Shown one piece after another: positions 34,166 through 38,721 of a DNA stretch of 38,721 bases (its first letter is position 1; each line of letters opens with the position of its first letter). The stretch is from Syntrophaceae bacterium UBA2251 (lineage in GTDB: Bacteria > Desulfobacterota > Syntrophia > Syntrophales > UBA2251), in contig DDXV01000024.1 in the NCBI GenBank assembly GCA_002347815.1, positions 1-38,721 of the forward strand. The letters are read 5' to 3'. A model generated the notes under the pieces. The model saw only the letters and a program-made list of their open reading frames with translations. It was not told the origin of the DNA and did not search any database. Position numbers and translations under genes: made by a program.

Positions 34166-35764
34166 ATGCTCGAGCTGATGAGAAAGCATGCCCGCAACTG
34201 GCTCATGAAGGTCCTGCTGGGCATCATCATCATTGTCTTCATTTTTTACTTCGGATCCATGGGGGGCAAGCAGCAGGCCGAGACGATCGCCAAGATCGAC
34301 GGGAAGATCATCGCCTACGTCGACCTGCAGAAGGAATACCAGAACCTGACCGAACTCTACCGCCAGCGCTTCGGGGGAAACCTGCCCGAGGAGCTCCTGG
34401 CGTCCCTCGACCTCAAGCAGAAGGCCTTCGACACCCTGCTCGACCAGGCCGTCGTCATGGCGAAGGCCAAGGACATGGGCCTGGAGGTCACGAACGAGGA
34501 GGTGCGGGCCTCGATCATGGCCTATCCCGCCTTTCAGCGCAACGGCGTCTTCAACGACAGCCTCTACCGGCAGATGCTCCAGTACAACAAGGTGACGCCG
34601 GAGGAATTCGAGGCGATGCAGAAAAAGGGGCTGACGACGGTCAAGGTGGAGGCCCTGATCCAGGAAGGGATCAAGGTTTCCGAGCGCGAGGTGTACGACC
34701 TGTACCGCGCGCAGACCGAAAAGATCAGCGTGAGCTTCGTGCAGCTCGCGCCGGCGGATTTTGCCGGGCGCGTGCGGCCGACCCGCGCCGACCTGGAGGA
34801 CTACCTCCGGGTGCACGGGGACCAGTTCCGCGTCCCGGAGCAGCTCCAGGTGAAGGTCCTCGCCTTCCGGGGGGCCGATTACGCGGGCCAGGTCAAGGTC
34901 ACCGACGACGAGGTGGCCAACGCCTACGAGAGCCAGAAGGAGAAGTTCACCCGGGCGGGCAAGACGGCGCCGCTCGCGGCGGTGCGCGAGGCCATCGCGG
35001 CCGAGCTGCGGCAGGTGGGCGGCCTGTACCGGGCGGCCGACGAGGCGAAGAAGGCGCACGACACGATCTATCAGGAGGAGAACTTCGACCGGTATGCCGC
35101 GCAGAACCGCCTGAAGGTCGCGACCACCGATTTCTTCCCGCTCAACCGGCCGCCGGCGGAGTTGGCCGGCATCGAGGACCTCGCCAAGACCGTGTTCGCC
35201 CTGCAGAAGGGCGAGGTCAGCGGCGTCCTGTCGGACGAGCGGAGCTACTACGTGGTGAAGGTCGAGGCCCGGAAGCCGGCCTACGTCCCCGACCTCAAGG
35301 CGGTCGAGGCGGACGTGGCGCGCGCCTACACGGCGGCGGAGGCGAAGAAGCTCTGCCGGCGCGAGGCGGAGGAGATGCTCGGGCGCCTGAAGAAGGGCGA
35401 GGGCTTCGCCGCCCTGGCGGGCGCCAAGGGGCTTTCGGTCGCGGAGACCGGGTTCTTCATCCCGGGGACCGCCGTCCCCAAGCTGGGGCTTTCCCAGGAA
35501 CTGGCCGAGTCCCTCTTCCAGATCTCCGAGAAGAAACCCTACCCGGACGGCGTTGTCGAAATGGGCGAGCGGCTCGTCCTGATCCGCTTCCAGGCGCGGC
35601 AGGCGGTCAGCGACGCCGAATTTGCAGGCAAAAAGGACGCCCTCCGGGGCGCGCTCCTGACCGCCAAACGCAACGAGGCGGTCCGCTCATGGCTCAAGGA
35701 AACCAAGAAGGCCATGATCAAGAGCGGCCGCCTCAAGATCACCAAAGACCTCAAAGACCTCTAA
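34166..35764 (+). CDS. PpiD/SurA-like periplasmic chaperone (parvulin family)
   Basis: The protein has 532 residues. A short cytoplasmic start (MLELMRKHARNWLMK), one membrane helix (residues 14-31) and a large periplasmic part follow the PpiD plan. The SurA-N-like segment (GKIIAYVDLQKEYQNL, then LDQAVVMAKAKDMGLEVTNEEV) is clear, and repeated peptidyl-prolyl isomerase-like segments follow (FPLNRPPAELAGIEDLAKTV, VLSDERSYYVVKVE). Parvulin catalytic residues are not obvious, so it may act only as a chaperone. GAGGAG stands nine bases ahead. The stop TAA runs directly into the first palindromic repeat, which probably also terminates it. Confidence 0.85.
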   Translation: MLELMRKHARNWLMKVLLGIIIIVFIFYFGSMGGKQQAETIAKIDGKIIAYVDLQKEYQNLTELYRQRFGGNLPEELLASLDLKQKAFDTLLDQAVVMAKAKDMGLEVTNEEVRASIMAYPAFQRNGVFNDSLYRQMLQYNKVTPEEFEAMQKKGLTTVKVEALIQEGIKVSEREVYDLYRAQTEKISVSFVQLAPADFAGRVRPTRADLEDYLRVHGDQFRVPEQLQVKVLAFRGADYAGQVKVTDDEVANAYESQKEKFTRAGKTAPLAAVREAIAAELRQVGGLYRAADEAKKAHDTIYQEENFDRYAAQNRLKVATTDFFPLNRPPAELAGIEDLAKTVFALQKGEVSGVLSDERSYYVVKVEARKPAYVPDLKAVEADVARAYTAAEAKKLCRREAEEMLGRLKKGEGFAALAGAKGLSVAETGFFIPGTAVPKLGLSQELAESLFQISEKKPYPDGVVEMGERLVLIRFQARQAVSDAEFAGKKDALRGALLTAKRNEAVRSWLKETKKAMIKSGRLKITKDLKDL

Positions 35765-35827
35765 AAAATAGGGACAGCGCCCTATTTTTTCCTCATGCAA
35801 AATAAATGGGCGCTGTCCCTATTTTTT
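35764..35827. repeat. REPIN-like palindromic repeat, copy 1 (64 bp)
   Basis: The left arm has TAGGGACAGCGCCCTA inside A and T tracts (its own 10-bp hairpin with a 6-nt loop). A short 20-bp middle follows, then the inverted arm TGGGCGCTGTCCCTA. The two arms share 20 inverted bases. It separates the PpiD-like gene from the convergent PIN toxin gene, and its hairpins with T runs on both sides would work as a bidirectional terminator. Confidence 0.9.
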
Positions 35828-35832
35828 CGACG

Positions 35833-36237
35833 CTATTTTTCAATCCACGCGATAGAAACCAAATGCTCCACGGATTTGAATTCCGGATCTCCGGTCACCA
35901 GGATTGCGGAATGATCTATAGCGCAGGCAAGCGCGAAACAATCAGCATACGAAAGGGTATATTCAGCCTTGATCTCGGCCGCTTGAAAAACAAGAACATC
36001 AGAAACAGGTATGATCTTAAACCCAAGCTGATAAATCCGGCTCAGCAATTCAATTTTCTTTTCATCGCCAAAACGTCTTTTGGCAAGATAGAGAATTTCG
36101 CCAAGATTTATCAATGAAATAAAGATGTCAGAAGATTCTGCGCGAGACTGCCGCAAAATTTTTTCTACTGTTCGAGCGCCCGGTTCCCCTTGAAAAAACG
36201 CCAGCAGGGCATGGCTGTCAAACACATATGCTGACAT
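35833..36237 (-). CDS. PIN-domain toxin, VapC-type (module 1)
   Basis: The protein has 134 residues from the ATG at 36237, which overlaps the antitoxin stop in TGATG; a TTG one codon earlier also exists. It is a PIN-fold ribonuclease with all four acidic residues: Asp7 (VFDSHALLAFF), Glu47 (NLGEILY), Asp99 (SYADCFALA) and Asp117 (VTGDPEF). Toxins of this kind cleave tRNA or rRNA. The last codons are GAA AAA TAG, the same nine bases that begin the adjacent palindromic repeat. Confidence 0.92.
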   Translation of the reverse strand: MSAYVFDSHALLAFFQGEPGARTVEKILRQSRAESSDIFISLINLGEILYLAKRRFGDEKKIELLSRIYQLGFKIIPVSDVLVFQAAEIKAEYTLSYADCFALACAIDHSAILVTGDPEFKSVEHLVSIAWIEK

Positions 36238-36467
36238 CAACTATTTCGTTCTTTCTTTCTATCCTTGAGCAACTCTTTCGACAGGGAAGGATGCGCCGGC
36301 AGACAGCCACGAGCCTCGTCCACAGGATCGTCGGCCTGCGGAACAATGTAAATCAGCTTTCCGTATTCAAACATTTGTATTTTATTTCCCGGCCTGATCG
36401 CATATTTTTTTCTGATTGAGGCGGGAATGACGATCTGACCTTTATTCAGCACTTTTACGGATTCCAC
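36237..36467 (-). CDS. AbrB/MazE-type antitoxin (module 1)
   Basis: This 76-residue protein has an N-terminal swapped-hairpin DNA-binding domain (VKVLNKGQIVIPASIRKKY, then IRPGNKIQMFEYG) and a C-terminal tail rich in Lys, Glu and Asp that would wrap the PIN toxin. The GTG start has GGGGGTGG upstream. It is paired with the overlapping toxin gene, the standard antitoxin-first VapBC order. Confidence 0.88.
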   Translation of the reverse strand: MESVKVLNKGQIVIPASIRKKYAIRPGNKIQMFEYGKLIYIVPQADDPVDEARGCLPAHPSLSKELLKDRKKERNS

Positions 36468-36482
36468 AATCCACCCCCGTTT

Positions 36483-36537
36483 GTTATAGCGTTGGACAAT
36501 TTTGCGTTATTGTATAACCGGCACAGGGAAATTTCAA
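36483..36537 (-). promoter_or_regulatory. Promoter and candidate operator of TA module 1
   Basis: The minus strand has TTGAAA (36532-36537), exactly 17 bp, TACAAT (36509-36514). GTTATA (36483-36488) and TATAAC (36513-36518) form an inverted pair spanning the -10 and start region, where an AbrB-type antitoxin could bind. Confidence 0.5.
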
Positions 36538-36553
36538 GCTACAAAACCGGTTG

Positions 36554-36634
36554 AAAAATAGGGACAGCGCCCTATTTTTTCGGGGATATCGGGGACGCCT
36601 CCGGTTAAATTAAATGGGCGCTGTCCCTATTTTT
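36554..36634. repeat. REPIN-like palindromic repeat, copy 2 (81 bp)
   Basis: This is a full-length copy: left hairpin arm with TAGGGACAGCGCCCTA, a middle CGGGGATATCGGGGACGCC and CCGGTTAAATTAAA, then the inverted arm. The same middle occurs in copy 5, so these two define the complete element. It lies between the MqsA-like gene (3' end) and the promoter of TA module 1. Confidence 0.93.
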
Positions 36635-36662
36635 CTATTTTCGCCGTCTCCATTCGGTCATC

Positions 36663-37136
36663 TCACGGCTCATGTACCCGATAAACGCTGTCCACAACGC
36701 GTCTCGTGGAAGCGGGTTTTTCTCCCGGGTCACTCGCCAATTCAGACAGCGGAAACCGACCGTCCCCTTTCTTCTTGTAGAGTTCAACCGATTTTTTCAG
36801 ATAAACCGCCAGGCCGCCCAGACTGGTCCGGTAGATGAAACCGTGCCTGATCCGCCTGTTTTTATGCAATGCCTGTTTTGTGATTCCCAAAGCCGCCGCC
36901 GTTTCCGAGGCCGTCAAGAAGTCCCGAATCGGCTGTTTCTTCAGCATGTCATCCAGCAGCGCTTCTGCATGGTCGTCGAAGGCCCGTGCAGTTTCCAAGG
37001 GAAGGATCAGCTCTCCACATCGATCGCATTCTTCATAATCGACACGATCCCTTTTCACAGGTCCTACGAAAGGATCTTGAATTTCCAGGGAAGCGCGTTT
37101 CTTGATGTATTTTCCTCCGCATTCGCACGGATGCAT
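36663..37136 (-). CDS. MqsA-like antitoxin (Zn-finger plus helix-turn-helix)
   Basis: This 157-residue protein has an N-terminal YgiT-type zinc-binding region with Cys4 and Cys6 (a CxC instead of the usual CxxC) and Cys37 and Cys40. A helix-turn-helix follows at about residues 73-92 (FLTASETAAALGITKQALHK) and a basic C-terminal part. It starts eight bases after the MqsR-like toxin gene, the toxin-first order known for mqsRA. It should neutralise the toxin and repress the operon. The C-terminal half differs from E. coli MqsA, so the DNA-binding mode may differ. Confidence 0.8.
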   Translation of the reverse strand: MHPCECGGKYIKKRASLEIQDPFVGPVKRDRVDYEECDRCGELILPLETARAFDDHAEALLDDMLKKQPIRDFLTASETAAALGITKQALHKNRRIRHGFIYRTSLGGLAVYLKKSVELYKKKGDGRFPLSELASDPGEKPASTRRVVDSVYRVHEP

Positions 37137-37144
37137 AAAATCAC

Positions 37145-37477
37145 CTATAATTTCTTGAAACTGTTGACAATCAGTCGCCCTTTGAGGATGTAGAAATGAA
37201 GATACACGGACTCATTGTTCAGATCGCGCGCCCTGTATGAATCTATCATGAGATTCTTGATCATCCGGGATGGTTCGCTTTTGAAAAAATGGGAAGGTTT
37301 CAGCTTCTGGATGGCGGCGACCATCTCATCGGTTCGCCAGCCGAAATCGACTCGTGCTGAATCCCTTGCGTTTGCCTTAAAACTAACGGCGCCTTCTTTA
37401 GCCAATTGCTTGACTTCCACCAGCGAGTAATACGGTTTTGACCTTTTCCAGTGGACTGTTGGGCCTTTCGTTGTCAT
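37145..37477 (-). CDS. MqsR-like mRNA interferase toxin
   Basis: The protein has 110 residues from the ATG at 37477; the frame is open eight codons further to a TTG, but that would run into the palindrome. The pattern is that of the MqsR family: YSLVEVKQLAKEGAVSF, ARDSARVDFGW, MVAAIQKLKPSHFFKS, and a C-terminal VYLHFYILKGRLIVNSFK. MqsR cleaves mRNA at GCU-type sites in known cases. The gene is first in its operon, with the antitoxin next. Confidence 0.85.
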   Translation of the reverse strand: MTTKGPTVHWKRSKPYYSLVEVKQLAKEGAVSFKANARDSARVDFGWRTDEMVAAIQKLKPSHFFKSEPSRMIKNLMIDSYRARDLNNESVYLHFYILKGRLIVNSFKKL

Positions 37478-37492
37478 TAGCCTAACACCGAA

Positions 37493-37510
37493 GGTTGACA
37501 ATCGTCAACC
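37493..37510. promoter_or_regulatory. Candidate operator of the mqsRA-like operon
   Basis: A perfect 7-bp inverted repeat GGTTGAC-AATC-GTCAACC lies 15 bp upstream of the toxin ATG. On the minus strand it contains TTGACG, and 17 bp on there is TTAGGC, so the palindrome may cover the -35 of its own promoter. Known MqsA sites pair AACCT with AGGTT; here the half-sites are present in the opposite order. Confidence 0.5.
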
Positions 37511-37545
37511 AATATCTGCAAACAGGTGAACCGCTCTCCTGGTTT

Positions 37546-37629
37546 AATTAGGGACAGCGCCCTATTTTTTTCAGGCGCGCGGGGGCGGGGCGGAGGGTGA
37601 ACCGAAAAATGGGCGCTGTCCCTATTTTT
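37546..37629. repeat. REPIN-like palindromic repeat, copy 3 (84 bp)
   Basis: Both arms are present (TTAGGGACAGCGCCCTA and, inverted, TGGGCGCTGTCCCTA), but the middle is a different, very GC-rich sequence. The arms are thus conserved while the centre varies. It lies upstream of the mqsRA-like operon. Confidence 0.9.
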
Positions 37630-37704
37630 CCGCTATCAGGACGTTGCCGAACCGCACCGAGACGAAGCGCGTGTCGCCCCGGGTACCGCCATCGGGTCTT
37701 CCGG
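37630..37704 (-). pseudogene. Fragment resembling a CapD-type sugar-nucleotide dehydratase
   Basis: Between repeat copies 3 and 4 the minus strand encodes GDTRFVSVRFGNVL, then an immediate stop where repeat 3 begins. RFVxVRFGNVLGSxGSV is a hallmark of CapD/FlaA1-type UDP-GlcNAc 4,6-dehydratases. Only about 14 residues match, and both sides are cut by repeat copies, so this is a remnant at most. It suggests that the repeats moved or trapped a piece of another locus. Confidence 0.35.
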
Positions 37705-37729
37705 AAAATAGGGCGCTGTCCCTATTTTT
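37705..37729. repeat. REPIN-like repeat, copy 4 (single arm)
   Basis: One hairpin arm only: AAAATAGGGCGCTGTCCC followed by TATTTTT, a near-perfect palindrome. Read on the minus strand, its last bases provide the TAG stop codon of the second PIN toxin (GAA AAA TAG). Confidence 0.88.
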
Positions 37730-38141
37730 CCCAATGAGAAGAAAGGAAATCGGCCACGGTCATGATGGTCATGCCGCCGGTTTTCGACGGGTCTTTCATG
37801 AAGGGGCCAAAATGCCGAATATCGCCGGTCAGCAGATGCGTGGCCCGGCACTTGAGGGCGGTCAGAAAGATCGGCTGATCTTTCTTCGGAAGATCGATTG
37901 GGCATGACGGACCGGAAACGGAGGAAACCACTTTGATCCTTCGGAGAAGCAATTCCAGATCGGGGATGCATGCCGGAAAGTGGATGTCGAGATTCCTTCG
38001 CGCCTCTTCGGCCGCAAGGGTGGATGTCGTCGTCTGCCAATGTCCCTTCGTGCCGAGTTCAACGATCAGCGCGGACTTTCCGGACGGATTATGGGCCGCC
38101 GTGAAGAGCACATTGGCATCCAGAAAAACAATCGGGATCAC
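37722..38141 (-). CDS. PIN-domain toxin, VapC-type (module 2)
   Basis: The protein has 139 residues from a GTG at 38141, ten bases after the antitoxin stop; the frame is open upstream only as antitoxin shadow. PIN signature: Asp8 (VFLDANVLFTAA), Glu45/46 (AAEEARRNL), Asp88 (PKKDQPIFLTAL) and Asp107 (LLTGDIRHFG). It differs from the module 1 toxin and belongs to a different PIN subgroup. Its stop codon lies inside repeat copy 4, so its last residues (HWEK) are partly repeat-derived or the repeat inserted at its end. Confidence 0.88.
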   Translation of the reverse strand: MIPIVFLDANVLFTAAHNPSGKSALIVELGTKGHWQTTTSTLAAEEARRNLDIHFPACIPDLELLLRRIKVVSSVSGPSCPIDLPKKDQPIFLTALKCRATHLLTGDIRHFGPFMKDPSKTGGMTIMTVADFLSSHWEK

Positions 38142-38151
38142 GTGCCCGCCC

Positions 38152-38394
38152 CTATTTGAATCGATTGACAATCTCCCGGCGCCCGGCTTCATCCAGCCGA
38201 TCTTCGGCATCCCAGCGGGCGATATCGTCGCTGCTGTACGTCTCGATCTCCAGGACGGCCGCGGGGCGCAGGACGATTTCGCGATCCCGCGCCTCCGCAA
38301 TCAGGATGCCGCCCGCCTCGATGCCCAGGCGCTTGCGCATACCCGCCGGAAGGGTGATCTGACCACGACCCGACACGGTAAGATTTTCACGCAT
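38152..38394 (-). CDS. AbrB/MazE-type antitoxin (module 2)
   Basis: The protein has 80 residues from the ATG at 38394, which has AAGGAGG five bases from a good spacing; an in-frame extension of 16 codons would run through the operator. The DNA-binding hairpin is clear (LTVSGRGQITLPAGMRKRLGI), and the acidic C-terminal tail (SSDDIARWDAEDRLDEAG) would bind the toxin. It precedes the PIN toxin gene, the usual order. Confidence 0.9.
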   Translation of the reverse strand: MRENLTVSGRGQITLPAGMRKRLGIEAGGILIAEARDREIVLRPAAVLEIETYSSDDIARWDAEDRLDEAGRREIVNRFK

Positions 38395-38408
38395 ACTGTC
38401 CTCCTTCA

Positions 38409-38450
38409 AATTCCGAAATTCAGCATATCGGAATTGCGGCATATCTGCAA
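38409..38450 (-). promoter_or_regulatory. Promoter and operator of TA module 2
   Basis: The minus strand has TTGCAG (38445-38450), 17 bp, TATGCT (38422-38427). A perfect inverted repeat AATTCCGA (38409-38416) and TCGGAATT (38428-38435) brackets the -10, the right place for autorepression by the antitoxin. Confidence 0.55.
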
Positions 38451-38453
38451 GCG

Positions 38454-38532
38454 AAAAATAGGGACAGCGCCCTATTTTCTCGGGGATTTCGGGACGCCCC
38501 CGGTTAAATTAAATGGGCGCTGTCCCTATTTA
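38454..38532. repeat. REPIN-like palindromic repeat, copy 5 (about 79 bp)
   Basis: Same architecture and nearly the same middle as copy 2 (CTCGGGGATTTCGGGACGCC and CCGGTTAAATTAAA), so these are close copies of one element. It lies directly upstream of the TA module 2 promoter and closes the array on the right. Just beyond it a perfect 8-bp inverted repeat TACCCTTT-TT-AAAGGGTA lies at 38549-38566. Confidence 0.92.
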
Positions 38533-38712
38533 TTAATACCTCTATTTTTACCCTTTTTAAAGGGTATTACCACGACTGTCCGGTTAAACTTTTCTGAGCA
38601 CCATGTAATATGTTGATATTGGGTAGCAAATGAACCATTTTAATTTTTTCCGATTTGAATTTACATTGCGCATTCTGGCCTGTACCTTCTCTCCAACGAG
38701 GGAGGGTTGCCG

Positions 38713-38721
38713 ATGAATGCA
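38713..38721 (+). CDS. First codons of a rightward gene, cut by window edge
   Basis: ATG AAT GCA follows GAGGGAGGG with about six bases of spacing, a strong initiation site, so a gene probably starts here. Only three codons are visible and the product cannot be named. The leader (38570-38712) is AT-rich without other genes; it could be the end of an insertion sequence, but that is a guess. Confidence 0.45.

Noticed and set aside
34000..35805. 601-codon plus-strand frame overlapping the PpiD-like gene in another frame
   Set aside because: Its translation is Gly/Arg/Pro-rich without any recognisable motif, whereas the other frame has a start site, a membrane helix and family motifs.
35764..38532. 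CRISPR array
   Set aside because: The repeats are palindromic pairs separated by whole genes of 0.6-0.9 kb, not short repeats with uniform spacers, and no cas gene is present.

Overview
The window looks like chromosome of a strictly anaerobic, probably syntrophic or sulfate-reducing deltaproteobacterium (Syntrophales/Syntrophaceae-like). This rests on gene content: an F1 ATP synthase operon with two b-type subunits and no a or c genes, a mreBCD-mrdA-rodA block, MoaA and AmrS radical SAM enzymes, and a large acyl-CoA degradation cluster. The taxonomy is inference; no rRNA or marker phylogeny is available here.

Layout. (1) 1-11.1 kb, visibly AT-richer than the centre, is one leftward operon of eleven genes for activating and beta-oxidising an acyl-CoA: crotonase, acyl-CoA dehydrogenase, AMP-forming CoA ligase, a thiolase homologue without the nucleophilic cysteine, a thiolase with it, two DUF35 Zn/OB-fold partners, an NMO/FabK-like flavoprotein, a methylmalonyl-CoA epimerase-like VOC protein, a second acyl-CoA dehydrogenase and a MaoC hydratase. 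It has a good sigma70-like promoter with a candidate repressor site at 11.2 kb. An ISL3-type transposase fragment lies at the left edge, and two inverted-repeat (MITE-like) insertions lie in or beside the operon. Base composition changes at a tRNA-Arg(CCT) gene whose 3' end faces the AT-rich side, the usual arrangement for an integrated island.

(2) 11.6-35.8 kb is the GC-rich core: ftsY with a translationally coupled glutamate formiminotransferase gene, smc, a DUF2007 protein, the operon moaA-methyltransferase-amrS, greA, atpF'-F-H-A-G-D-C, mrdA/rodA, mreBCD, and a PpiD-like chaperone gene. Most of these genes are on the minus strand with ATGA-type overlaps. A degenerate 20-bp tandem repeat fills the mreD/mrdA junction and contains both the mreD stop codon and the mrdA start codon.

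(3) 35.76-38.55 kb is again AT-richer and is the most unusual part. Three complete toxin-antitoxin modules (VapBC-type PIN, MqsRA-type, a second VapBC-type PIN), all leftward, are separated and bounded by copies of a palindromic REPIN-like repeat built on the core TAGGGACAGCGCCCTA. The stop codon of one PIN toxin lies inside a repeat copy, and a small fragment of what looks like a CapD-type nucleotide-sugar dehydratase gene is trapped between two copies. No transposase or integrase for these repeats is in the window. The right edge cuts into the first codons of a rightward gene.
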